Assembly (NCBI RefSeq): GCF_025486315.1
Contig: NZ_JAOOPY010000010.1
Span: forward strand, 124,001 to 188,000
Length of the DNA stretch: 64,000 bases
Reading direction: 5' to 3'
DNA from: Variovorax sp. N23
GTDB lineage: Bacteria; Pseudomonadota; Gammaproteobacteria; Burkholderiales; Burkholderiaceae_C
Below, in pieces: positions 27,957-36,453 of this stretch (within the stretch, counting starts at the first letter, position 1; the number at the start of each line of letters is the position of its first letter). A program made the translations under genes and the position numbers. The notes beneath the pieces were generated by a model that did no database searches, was not told the DNA's origin, and saw only the letters and a program-made list of their open reading frames with translations.

Positions 27957-29861
27957 ATGAGCCTTGCCCACGCCATCCCCCACGCATCGGCCTTGTCGCC
28001 GGTGCCGCCCGTGCAAGTGAAGCCCTCTGGCGCCGTCCTGCTCGAAGCCCGTGGCCTGACCGTCTCCGCGCCCGGCCGGCCCGAGCGCCTGCAGGTGCTG
28101 CGCGACGTGAGCTTCACGCTGCGCGCCGGCGCCACGCTCGGCCTGGTCGGCGAATCCGGCGCCGGCAAGAGCATGCTCGGCCGCGTCGTCGCACGCCACC
28201 TGCCCGACGGTTTCTCGGTCGATGCCGGCACGCTGCGCTTCGGTGACCACGACCTGCTCGGCATGCCCGCCGACGCGCACCGCGCCCTGCTGGGCTCGCG
28301 CATCGCCTTTATCCCGCAGGAGCCGATGACTGCGCTGAACCCGGTGCTCACCATCGGGCAGCAGCTGCAGGAGCATCTGCTGCGCCTGGGCGTCGCCAGG
28401 GACGAATGGCGCGAGCGCGCCACCGCGATGCTGGCCGAGGTGCGCATCCACCAGCCGGCGCAGGTGCTCGACAAGTACGCCTTCCAGCTGTCGGGCGGCA
28501 TGTGCCAGCGCGTGATGATCGCGATGGCCTTCGCCGGCGACCCGCAGCTGGTGGTGTCCGACGAGGCCACCACCGCGCTCGACGCCAGCACGCAGGCGCA
28601 CATCGTCACGCTGATCCGCGGGCTGCAGGAGCGGCGCGGCACCGGCGTGATCTTCGTGACGCACGACCTCGGCCTGGCCGCGCACGTGTGCGACGAGCTG
28701 GTGGTGCTCTATGCCGGCGAGATGGCCGAACGCGGCCCGGCCAAGCGCATCTTCACGCGCTCGCTGCACCCCTACACCCAGGCGCTGCAGCGCGCCAACC
28801 CGCACCTCACCGGCCCGCGCCGGCTGCTGTTCTCACTGCCGGGCCAGATGCCGGGCATCAGCGACTTCCCGTCGCTCCAGGGTTGCCGCTTCCAGCCGCG
28901 CTGCGCAGTGGCGACCGAGGCCTGCGCCACCGGCGTGCCTGCGATGCGCGAGGTGTTGCCCGGGCACCATGTGCGCTGCGTGCATGGCGCGGCCGCGCCC
29001 GAGCCGCTGCTGGCCGCCGATGCCAGCGACGCGACGATCTTCCACGCACCGCGCATGAGCGACGCGCCCTTCCTGCAGCTCGAAGGCCTGTCGAAGGTCT
29101 ACAGGCCGCGCGGCGGCTGGCTGCACCGCTCAACCGGCGTGCATGCGGTCAAGGATGTCGATCTTTCGATCGCCCCTGGCGAGTTCGTCGGCATCGTGGG
29201 CGAAAGCGGCAGCGGCAAGTCGAGTCTCGCCAGGCTGGTGATGGGTCTGGAGACGCCGAGCGAGGGCCGCATCCTGCTCAACGGCAAGGCGCTGGTCGCC
29301 AGGGCGCAAGACTGGGAGCGCCGCATCGCGTCGATCCAGATGATCTTCCAGGACGCGCGCTCGGCGCTCAACCCGCGCCGCCGCGTACAGAGCCTGGTCA
29401 CGCAGTCGATGGAGAGCCGGCCGAACCTGCACAGCGACCGCCAGGCGCGCGCCCGCGAGCTGGTGGCCGACGTCGGCCTCGCTCCCGACATGCTCACGCG
29501 ATTTCCCTCGCAGATGTCGGGCGGCCAACGTCAGCGGGTGAACATCGGCCGCGCGCTGTGCGACCTGCCGCAGTTGCTGGTGGCCGACGAGATCGTCTCC
29601 GGCCTCGACGTCTCGGTGCAGGCGCAGATCCTCAACCTGCTGCTGCGCATCCGCCGCGAACACAAGATCTCGCTCTTGCTCATCTCGCACGACCTCGCGG
29701 TGGTGCGCTACCTGTGCAGCCGCGTGCTGGTGATGCACCAGGGCGTCGTCGTGGAAAGCGGCGACACCGAGGCGGTGCTGGCCGACCCGCAGCACGCCTA
29801 CACGAAGAGCCTGCTGGCGGCGGTGCCGCCACGCGACCTCGGCGTGCGCTGGCCGCTATGA
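27957..29861 (+). CDS. Peptide-type ABC transporter, fused double ATP-binding protein (DppD-DppF)
   Basis: A 634-residue fusion of two ATPases that are separate genes in E. coli. Domain 1 has Walker A GESGAGKS (65-72), signature LSGGMCQR and Walker B VVSDEATTALD; domain 2 has Walker A GESGSGKSS (about 415), signature MSGGQRQR and Walker B LVADEIVSGLD. Each half ends in an oligopeptide-transporter C-terminal motif; the first shows the CxxxxxxxxC-type segment GCRFQPRCAVATEAC, which in DppD-like ATPases binds an iron-sulfur cluster. Such fusions (YejF/GsiA-like) are common. It completes the importer. Confidence 0.9.
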   Translation: MSLAHAIPHASALSPVPPVQVKPSGAVLLEARGLTVSAPGRPERLQVLRDVSFTLRAGATLGLVGESGAGKSMLGRVVARHLPDGFSVDAGTLRFGDHDLLGMPADAHRALLGSRIAFIPQEPMTALNPVLTIGQQLQEHLLRLGVARDEWRERATAMLAEVRIHQPAQVLDKYAFQLSGGMCQRVMIAMAFAGDPQLVVSDEATTALDASTQAHIVTLIRGLQERRGTGVIFVTHDLGLAAHVCDELVVLYAGEMAERGPAKRIFTRSLHPYTQALQRANPHLTGPRRLLFSLPGQMPGISDFPSLQGCRFQPRCAVATEACATGVPAMREVLPGHHVRCVHGAAAPEPLLAADASDATIFHAPRMSDAPFLQLEGLSKVYRPRGGWLHRSTGVHAVKDVDLSIAPGEFVGIVGESGSGKSSLARLVMGLETPSEGRILLNGKALVARAQDWERRIASIQMIFQDARSALNPRRRVQSLVTQSMESRPNLHSDRQARARELVADVGLAPDMLTRFPSQMSGGQRQRVNIGRALCDLPQLLVADEIVSGLDVSVQAQILNLLLRIRREHKISLLLISHDLAVVRYLCSRVLVMHQGVVVESGDTEAVLADPQHAYTKSLLAAVPPRDLGVRWPL

Positions 29862-29990
29862 CCCGCTCGTGCGCACGAGGCTGCACGGGGTTCTCCGCTG
29901 CATCGTTTCCCGCAAGTCGCCATGCGCCGCGAGGCAAGAGACATCGTGCCTCGCCGGCCAAGAATGGATGCATCCAGGAGTGAATTGATC

Positions 29991-30803
29991 ATGCAGTACG
30001 AGACGATCCAGGTGGCGCCCTTGACGCTCACCATCGGCGCCGAGATCGGCGGCGTCGACCTCACGCAGCCGCTGCACCCCCAGCAGGTGCACGAGATCCA
30101 CGAGGCGCTGATGACGCACCAGGTGGTGTTCTTCCGCGACCAGAAGCTGGACTTCGAATCGCACCAGCGCTTCGCGCGCCACTACGGCGATCTGGTGCTG
30201 CACACCGGCGGCTTCGGTGTCGAGGGGTACCCGTACGTGGTGCCGATCCATGGCGATGCGAATTCGAAGTCGGTGGCCGGCGAGAGCTGGCATTCGGACC
30301 TCAGCTGCAACGAGGAGCCGCCGATGGGCAGCATCCTGCACCTGCACATCGTGCCGCCGGTCGGCGGCGACACCCTTTTCTCGAGCCAGTACGCGGCCTA
30401 CGAGGCGCTGTCCGAGCGCATGAAGTGCTATCTCGAAGGCCTGACCGCGGTGCACGATGCCGAGCACATCTACCGCAAGTACACCACCGATCCGAACAAG
30501 CGCTTTCCGGCGACCGCGCAACCCATCGTGCGCACGCACCCGGTGACGAAGCGCAAGTGCCTGTTCGCCGACGCGCAGTACACGACGCACATCGTGGGCC
30601 TGGACAAGCCCGAGAGCGATGCGATCCTGAAGTTCCTGTTCGCGCATTGCCAGAACCCGAACTTCCAGGTGCGCTTCCGCTGGCAGCCGCACTCGGTGGC
30701 CTTCTGGGACAACCGCTGCGTCGAGCACCACGCCGTGTGGGACTACTTCCCGCAGACGCGCTCCGGCCATCGCGTGACCATCCAGGGCGACAAGCCCTTC
30801 TGA
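29991..30803 (+). CDS. TauD/TfdA-family 2-oxoglutarate-dependent dioxygenase (copy 2)
   Basis: A 270-residue Fe(II)/2-oxoglutarate oxygenase. Iron ligands are H101-x-D103 (SWHSDLS) and H246 (or H247) in NRCVEHHAVWD; R257 and R261 sit where 2-oxoglutarate is bound. The HHAVWDY and GHRVTIQGDKPF ends are typical of true TauD/TfdA enzymes, more so than copy 1. ATG 29991 is preceded by CAGGAG; the frame opens further upstream at 29922. The gene lies 129 bases after the transporter ATPase and 34 bases before SBP 2. Confidence 0.9.
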   Translation: MQYETIQVAPLTLTIGAEIGGVDLTQPLHPQQVHEIHEALMTHQVVFFRDQKLDFESHQRFARHYGDLVLHTGGFGVEGYPYVVPIHGDANSKSVAGESWHSDLSCNEEPPMGSILHLHIVPPVGGDTLFSSQYAAYEALSERMKCYLEGLTAVHDAEHIYRKYTTDPNKRFPATAQPIVRTHPVTKRKCLFADAQYTTHIVGLDKPESDAILKFLFAHCQNPNFQVRFRWQPHSVAFWDNRCVEHHAVWDYFPQTRSGHRVTIQGDKPF

Positions 30804-30837
30804 TCCCTTCGACCTTCTTCACGGAGCGCTTGCTGCC

Positions 30838-32361
30838 ATGACCCACCGCCGAGATTTCGTCACCAAGCTGCCGCTCGCCCTGTTCGGCGCGTCGATGGCC
30901 ACCACCTTCGGCACCGGCGCCTTCGCGCAGGACGCGCGCACCGTGACGGTCGCGTTCCCGATGGACATCCTGAGCTGGGATCCGGTGTCGCTCAACCCGA
31001 CGCAGTCGGCCGTCATCAAGTGCGTGTACGACCAGCCGCTGGAACTCGCGCCCGACCTGAAGTTCGCGCCCAGCGTGGTGTCGGACTTCAAGTGGCTCGA
31101 CACCACCTGCACGCTGCTGGAGCTGAACTTTCGCGACGGCGTGACCTTCCACAACGGCGACAAGCTCACCTCTGCCGATTTCAAGTTCTCGTTCTTCGAC
31201 CGGCCGCGTGCGCAGAAGGCGTCGCTGCTGGCTGGCGTGTGGTCGGCCATCGAAGCGATCGACACGCCCACGCCGCTGAAGGCGGTGGTGAAGTTCAGCG
31301 CGCCGATGGCGATCGCGCCGGTGATGTTCGCGGACATCCCCGCCTACATCCTGCCCAAGGCCTACTACGAGAAGGTCGGCAAGGACGGCTTCGAGGCCAG
31401 GCCCATCGGCTCCGGCCCGTACAAGCTGGTCGAGTACCAGCGCGACCAGCGCATCGTGCTGGAGGCCTACGGGAACTACTGGCGCGGCGCAGCGAAAGTC
31501 AAGCGCCTGGTGTTCCAGGTAACCAAGGACCCGACCGCGCGCGCGGCCGCCATGCAGGCCGGCCAGGCCGACCTGACGATGAACATCCCGGTGCGCGAGG
31601 CCGAGCGCCTGGGCGCGCTGCCGGGCCTGGCGCCGCACCTGGACGCGACCACCGGCGTGGTGTTCCTGCAGATGGCGAACAAGGGCCTCCTGACCGACAA
31701 GAACGTGCGGCTGGCCTGCCACCATGCGATCGACAAGGCGGCCATCTCGAAGGCGCTGTTCGGCGGCCACGCCACGGCCGTCTACATGCCAGCCGGCCCG
31801 GGCTTCCCGGCCTATGTGCCCGACTTCAAGATCGCCTTTGACCCCGAGAAGGCCAAGGCGTTGCTGGCGGCCTCGGGCTACAACCCAGCCAACCCGGCGA
31901 AGCTGAACTTCTACACGAGCAAGGGTGTGTTCGCGAGCGACTTCGACACCGCGCGGGTCATCGTGCAGATGTGGCAGAAAGTCGGCATCGAGGTCAACCT
32001 GCAGGTGCTAGACAGTCCGACGCTCTACGAGTACCAGCGCACGGGCAAGTTCGACGGCCCGGTGCTCAAGCCCTTCAATCCGGCAGCGGGCGATCCGGGC
32101 ACCTACTCGGGCTACATGCTCGACCCGAAGATGAGCTTCTCGATCTGGAAGGGCGAGGACATCCCGCCGAAGCTCTACCCGCTGATGGGCGAGCCCGATG
32201 ACGACAAGCGCATCGCAGGCTTCAAGGCCTTCGACATGTGGCAGGTGGAGCAGGGCTATTCGATCCCGCTGTTCCTCGGCCTGAGCACCATCGTCGCGAA
32301 GAAGTCGTTGGGCTTCAAGCCGTACAAGAGCGGCATCCTGATTCCATACAGCTGGGCCTGA
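30838..32361 (+). CDS. Peptide/opine-type ABC transporter substrate-binding protein (SBP 2)
   Basis: A 507-residue SBP_bac_5 protein. The N-terminus MTHRRDFVTKLPLALFGASM resembles a Tat signal (RRDFV), cleaved after AFA near residue 30. Mature blocks (SWDPVSLNPTQ, FHNGDKLTSADFKFSFFD, RPIGSGPYKLVEYQRD) are shared with SBP 1, so the two arose by duplication. The repeated order dioxygenase-SBP suggests that each pair handles a related but distinct substrate through one transporter. Confidence 0.9.
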   Translation: MTHRRDFVTKLPLALFGASMATTFGTGAFAQDARTVTVAFPMDILSWDPVSLNPTQSAVIKCVYDQPLELAPDLKFAPSVVSDFKWLDTTCTLLELNFRDGVTFHNGDKLTSADFKFSFFDRPRAQKASLLAGVWSAIEAIDTPTPLKAVVKFSAPMAIAPVMFADIPAYILPKAYYEKVGKDGFEARPIGSGPYKLVEYQRDQRIVLEAYGNYWRGAAKVKRLVFQVTKDPTARAAAMQAGQADLTMNIPVREAERLGALPGLAPHLDATTGVVFLQMANKGLLTDKNVRLACHHAIDKAAISKALFGGHATAVYMPAGPGFPAYVPDFKIAFDPEKAKALLAASGYNPANPAKLNFYTSKGVFASDFDTARVIVQMWQKVGIEVNLQVLDSPTLYEYQRTGKFDGPVLKPFNPAAGDPGTYSGYMLDPKMSFSIWKGEDIPPKLYPLMGEPDDDKRIAGFKAFDMWQVEQGYSIPLFLGLSTIVAKKSLGFKPYKSGILIPYSWA

Positions 32362-32399
32362 AGGGCCGCTCACATGAAAACGCTAAAGCGCAGGCAACC

Positions 32400-33221
32400 A
32401 TGACCACAGACCTTGCAACCAAGATGCCTACCTTCTTCATTCCCCACGGTGGCGGGCCCTGTTTCTTCATGGACTGGACCGTGATGGGCGGACCTGCCGA
32501 CACCTGGAACGACCTCGAGGCCTTTCTTCGCGGACTGCAGTCGAGGCTGCCCGGGAAGCCCAAAGGCATTGTGGTGATTTCCGGTCATTGGGAAGAGAAG
32601 GCCTTCACCGCTTCCACCGCGGAACAGCCTGAGATGATCTATGACTACACCGGGTTCCCGCCGCATACCTACCAATTGAACTATCCGGCGCCCGGCTCTC
32701 CACAACTGGCCCGAAAGGTGGTCGCGTTGCTAACGGCGGCAGGGTTGCCAGCCGCGACTGACCACACGCGTGGGTTCGACCACGGCATCTTCGTGCCGTT
32801 CCTGCTGGTCGATCCAGAAGCCAGCATTCCGGTCGTGGCGCTGTCGCTCAAAGAGGATCTCGATCCCGAGGAACATCTCGCCGCGGGCCGGGCGCTGGCG
32901 TCGTTGCGCGAGGAAGGAATACTGATCGTCGGATCGGGCATGAGTTACCACGACATGCGCGGCTTCCGTACGCCGGCCGCGCGGGAGCCCTCCGCGATTT
33001 TCGACGCCTGGCTGACGAACGCCGTGGCGTCCGATCCGCAGACACGATGGGAATTTCTAACGCGATGGAGCGATGCGCCTGCCGGGCGGAAGTCCCATCC
33101 GCGCGAAGAACATCTGCTGCCGTTGATGGTCGCCGCTGGCGCAGCGTACGAGTCCGCGGGTTCCAGGCCGTTCACCGACAACGTGATGATGGCTGACATC
33201 TCGGCCTTCCAGTTCGGTTGA
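32400..33221 (+). CDS. LigB/DODA-type extradiol dioxygenase
   Basis: A 273-residue class III extradiol dioxygenase of the 4,5-DOPA dioxygenase group. His16 in FFIPHGGGP, His in ISGHWEE, His in GFDHGIFVP and His in MSYHDMRG are the conserved positions that bind metal and catalyse ring opening in this family. ATG 32400 (MTTDLATKMP) lies 38 bases after SBP 2. Codon use is a little less GC-biased than in the genes before it. Some family members act on non-catechol substrates, so ring cleavage of a catechol produced by the Rieske enzyme is a hypothesis. Confidence 0.82.
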   Translation: MTTDLATKMPTFFIPHGGGPCFFMDWTVMGGPADTWNDLEAFLRGLQSRLPGKPKGIVVISGHWEEKAFTASTAEQPEMIYDYTGFPPHTYQLNYPAPGSPQLARKVVALLTAAGLPAATDHTRGFDHGIFVPFLLVDPEASIPVVALSLKEDLDPEEHLAAGRALASLREEGILIVGSGMSYHDMRGFRTPAAREPSAIFDAWLTNAVASDPQTRWEFLTRWSDAPAGRKSHPREEHLLPLMVAAGAAYESAGSRPFTDNVMMADISAFQFG

Positions 33222-33298
33222 GGCTTGAGGCATGCGCGAGCCTCACGCGAGTTTTCAGCTCGCCCACGGCGTACTTCTATTTCTAGAACGAAGAACTG

Positions 33299-33790
33299 AT
33301 GACTACACCCAACACGCTGATCTTTGTTGATCTGCCCAGCAATGATCCCTCAGCCGCGGCCCGTTTCTATGCCGAGGTTTTCGGCTGGAGAAACGACGCG
33401 CGTCCCGAGGGCGCCTACCACCGGATGGTTCCGGGTGGCAATTTCATGAATCCGGATGGCACCGAGAGTGCCATCGGCAACTTGCACCTCGGCCTCTTCG
33501 ATGTCGCGAATGCGCGGCCGCATCCAGAACCGGCCGGCGTCGATCCTCGGGTGCTCTGTATCGAAGGCCGCAAGGCGCGTGTCTGGATCCTGATCGGCGA
33601 CAGCGACACGCCCGATCGCATCTTGTCCGCCGCTGTCGAGCGCGGCGCGACGATCTTGTGGCGCAACCATTACTGGACGACATTCAACGGCTACAACCAC
33701 GCGTTTCGAGACCCCTGGGGCACCGAGATCATCCTTTGGGGCAAGGCCGGAGAAAAGCCTTCGATTCCGGAAACGTTCACAGCCGAATAA
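33299..33790 (+). CDS. VOC-family protein
   Basis: A 163-residue glyoxalase-fold protein with MTTPNTLIFVDLPSNDPSAA at the N-terminus and the second half around NHAFRDPWGTEIILW. The Asp-Pro-x-Gly-Thr-Glu ending places it with VOC proteins of the CFP-30/PhnB-like kind; the first-strand His ligand is replaced by Val-Asp, so metal binding is doubtful. It is the last plus-strand gene of the cluster and is followed by a hairpin (33798-33820). Function unknown. Confidence 0.75.
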   Translation: MTTPNTLIFVDLPSNDPSAAARFYAEVFGWRNDARPEGAYHRMVPGGNFMNPDGTESAIGNLHLGLFDVANARPHPEPAGVDPRVLCIEGRKARVWILIGDSDTPDRILSAAVERGATILWRNHYWTTFNGYNHAFRDPWGTEIILWGKAGEKPSIPETFTAE

Positions 33791-33797
33791 TGAATCT

Positions 33798-33820
33798 GGC
33801 GCCGTTGATCAAACGGCGCC
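33798..33820 (+). terminator. Short hairpin after the VOC gene
   Basis: GGCGCCGTT and AACGGCGCC form a perfect 9-bp stem with a 5-base loop. No T-run follows, so termination strength is uncertain, but the position between the plus-strand cluster and the convergent AraC gene fits. Confidence 0.55.
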
Positions 33821-33932
33821 CACGGTCCAGACATCTTGAAACCAGCCACGCTCGGCATCCGCTGCGCGTTGTCTCGGACCTTCTATGACAAGCGGCTCGA
33901 ACCTGAGACGCATGCCTCCTCGTCTGTACCGC

Positions 33933-34919
33933 TCAGGCGGCGTCGGGCTCCAGAACGTCCGCAACCGTATCAGTGTCCCCCAACTGTGCCTGGCGGTAGG
34001 CGCGCGGCGTGGTGCCGAACTCGGCGCGGAAGGTGCGGCTGAAGTGCGCCGGGTCGCTGAAGCCCCAGCGGAAGCAGATGTCGGAGATCGACAGGTGGCG
34101 GTGCAACGTGCTCTGCAGGTCGGAGCGGCAGCGCTCCAGCCGGCGCTGGCGCAGGTACTGGCCGAAGCTGTGGCCGGCGGCCTCGAAGAGCTTCTGGATG
34201 TAGCGCAGCGACGCGTGCTGCTCGGCGGCGATCTTGCCCACGGTGAGTTCCGGATCGCCCAGCTGGTTCTCGATCGACTGGCAAATGCGCTGGTAGTGCA
34301 CCAGCCGTGCCGTGCTGCCGAAGGCCTGTACCGCGGTGCTGCCGGCCAGGCTGACCACCACGAACTCGGTCAGTGCAAGCTCGATGGGGCGCAGTTCGGC
34401 GGCGTCGAGTTCTTCCATGTTCTCGGCCACCGACGTGAGCATGCCCGCGAAGATGCGATTGATCGCCTTGTGGCCCGACAGTGTGCCGGTGCGCAGCGAG
34501 CCCAGGTTGATGAGGCGTGGGTGCAGCATCAGTTGCGGGATCTTGACGTAGAGCATGCGGAAGTCGCTCTTGAGCGTGAGCGTGGAATCGACGCCGGTGG
34601 GCCCGTAGATGATGTCGCCTGGCATCAGGTCGATGACCGGCTCGCTCGCTCTGCCGCCGAAGGCGAAGCGACCTTCCATCAGGATCGACAGCCACACCGA
34701 GAAGGGCTGATCGGCCGAGCGTCCCGAGATGGTCTGCGGCGACGCGCTCATGCGGGCGAACTCGATGCCCTGCGGCGACACCAGGCTGGCCACATCGCCG
34801 TGCACGCCGGCGTCCGGCTGGTCGACGGTGGGCAGGTGCAGGCGCGAGAGGGCCTGCTGCCACACGCGGGGGCGCTCGCCCTGGATGTAGGCGTTGGTCG
34901 AGAAATTCCATGCGTTCAC
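33933..34919 (-). CDS. AraC-family regulator (cupin-like sensor + AraC HTH)
   Basis: A 328-residue protein: residues 1-200 form an AraC_binding_2-type sensor domain (PFSVWLSILMEGRFAFGG near the start, then MPGDIIYGPTG), and 220-320 the double HTH (KIAAEQHASLRYIQKLFEAAG; ISDICFRWGFSDPAHFSRTF). GTG 34919 was chosen because GGAGG lies a few bases upstream; the open frame running on to 35099 has no such site. It faces the plus-strand dioxygenase cluster and is the only intact regulator between 20 and 37 kb, so it is the likely activator. Confidence 0.88.
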   Translation of the reverse strand: MNAWNFSTNAYIQGERPRVWQQALSRLHLPTVDQPDAGVHGDVASLVSPQGIEFARMSASPQTISGRSADQPFSVWLSILMEGRFAFGGRASEPVIDLMPGDIIYGPTGVDSTLTLKSDFRMLYVKIPQLMLHPRLINLGSLRTGTLSGHKAINRIFAGMLTSVAENMEELDAAELRPIELALTEFVVVSLAGSTAVQAFGSTARLVHYQRICQSIENQLGDPELTVGKIAAEQHASLRYIQKLFEAAGHSFGQYLRQRRLERCRSDLQSTLHRHLSISDICFRWGFSDPAHFSRTFRAEFGTTPRAYRQAQLGDTDTVADVLEPDAA

Positions 34920-35046
34920 GATGAACCTCCGGTGGCTGGTTCTGAAAAGGTGCGGCGCACCTCGTCTTCGACTTGCGTCAAGGAACAGAGCAATTTCCCG
35001 GCCACCCGGGGCGCGAATTCGCGAAATGGCAAGAGTTCGTGCGCTT

Positions 35047-35312
35047 TCAGCCGATCCGGCGGCGCACGGCTGTGCACAAAGAGAGATGACGCACCGCAAA
35101 CCCCGGATGGCGTGCCAGCAACTGCGGCCAGAGCGGCGCCAGGTGCTGCGTGCTGCGCTGGAACAGCCGCGCGCCCAGGCGCTGTTCCAGCTCGATCACG
35201 CTGCGCGAGACGGCCGTCTTCGACACGCCGATGGCGTGCCGGCCGCGCGCACGAAGCTGCCCGATGCCGCGACCGAGACGGAGCATTCGATCTCGCGCAG
35301 CCTGTTGCTCAC
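35047..35312 (-). pseudogene. LysR-family regulator, decayed remnant
   Basis: From GTG 35312 the frame reads LREIECSVSVAASGSFVRAA, the usual first helix of LysR regulators, then breaks; the HTH continues one frame over as GVSKTAVSRSVIELEQRLG and RLFQRST. It then jumps directly to HLAPLWPQLLARHPGF, which in intact proteins lies about 50 residues later in the effector domain. Thus it has one frameshift, one internal deletion and no C-terminal half. It may once have regulated the formamidase or AraC-linked genes. Confidence 0.8.
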
Positions 35313-35330
35313 AGCGTGGGCGCGTTCAGC

Positions 35331-36407
35331 TCAGAAGCCCTTGGGCGGGAAGATGTCGCGCGGGATGCGCACGTGCGCGCCCTGCGTGGCGTCGACCACC
35401 TGCGTCACGCCGAAGTCGGCCGCCACGCTCATCAGCGAATAGCTGTCGTTGCGCGACAGGCCGTGGTGCTCGTTGAGCAGCTTGAGCATGTCGAGCGCGG
35501 CGTTGCGCGTGGCCACGTTCAGGTCGGGGTCGAAGCCGTGCACGATGAAGGAGTCGTCGGTCTCCAGCAGTGGCGAGGGGAAGAAGAAGTCCTTGCGCAG
35601 GATGATCTGCATCGTCACGTTGAGCGAGCTCTCGATGGCGGTTCCGCTGATCTCGCCGTCGCCCTGCGACACGTGCGGGTCGCCGATTGAGAACAGCGCG
35701 CCGTCGACCTGCACCGGGTAGTACATGGTCGCGCCGGCGCCGATGCGCCAGTTGTCGATGTTGCCGCCGTGCAGGCCCGGCGGGATGGTGCTGACGCGGC
35801 CGTGCACGTTGGGTGCCACGCCCGCCGTGCCCAGGTGGGGGCGCACCGGCACGCGCACGCCCTTGAGCGCCTCCTGCCGGTCGCACACCGGGCATTCGGT
35901 GACGGTGCCCGGCACTAGGTACTTGCCGGGAAAGTCATAGGCATACATCGCGCGCGCGTTGTTCGAGTTCGGGTCCAGTTCGTAGATGGTCACGCGCTCC
36001 TTCTCGTCGAACTCCTTGTATAGGTAGCCCCAGTTGGCCGCGAGGTTGGAGCCGTAGTTGTTGCGCGGCGTCATGCGGTGGTAGCGCACCTCCAGCATGT
36101 CGCCCGGCTTGGCGCCCTCGACGAAGATCGGCCCCGTCATGATGTGCACGCCGGGGTTGCGGTCCTCCTCGGGGATCTCCTTGAAGATCTTCCACACCGC
36201 GTCGTCCATCATTAGCTCGGGTGCGTCGCCCGCGTGGTGCGTGATGGCCTCGGCGTAGATCAGGTCGCCGCTCTTCACCGTCAGGGCCGGCGCCTGGGCT
36301 GGGTCGAAGTAACCCCAGTGCACGTTCTGCGGCGTGGCGCGCAGCGTGTGCAGGGCGGTGGGTTCGACGTGGGCACGGCGTTGGTTGTGTTCGCAAATCA
36401 GGGCCAT
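35331..36407 (-). CDS. fmdA: Acetamidase/formamidase family amidohydrolase
   Basis: A 358-residue FmdA_AmdA-family protein starting MALICEHNQRRAHVEP. Landmarks are HHAGDAPELMMDD, CPVCDRQEA, NVHGRVSTIPPGLHGGNIDNW and GDPHVSQGDGEISGTAIE, the active-site region of this Zn-independent amidase fold. Known members hydrolyse formamide or short amides to the acid and ammonia. It lies 46 bases after the reductase gene on the same strand. If the pathway is shared with the adjacent oxygenases, it would release nitrogen from a small amide product. Confidence 0.85.
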   Translation of the reverse strand: MALICEHNQRRAHVEPTALHTLRATPQNVHWGYFDPAQAPALTVKSGDLIYAEAITHHAGDAPELMMDDAVWKIFKEIPEEDRNPGVHIMTGPIFVEGAKPGDMLEVRYHRMTPRNNYGSNLAANWGYLYKEFDEKERVTIYELDPNSNNARAMYAYDFPGKYLVPGTVTECPVCDRQEALKGVRVPVRPHLGTAGVAPNVHGRVSTIPPGLHGGNIDNWRIGAGATMYYPVQVDGALFSIGDPHVSQGDGEISGTAIESSLNVTMQIILRKDFFFPSPLLETDDSFIVHGFDPDLNVATRNAALDMLKLLNEHHGLSRNDSYSLMSVAADFGVTQVVDATQGAHVRIPRDIFPPKGF

Positions 36408-36453
36408 CGGGATGCTCGTGATGTGTTGAAAATCAAGGAGGGGTTTCGCGCTC

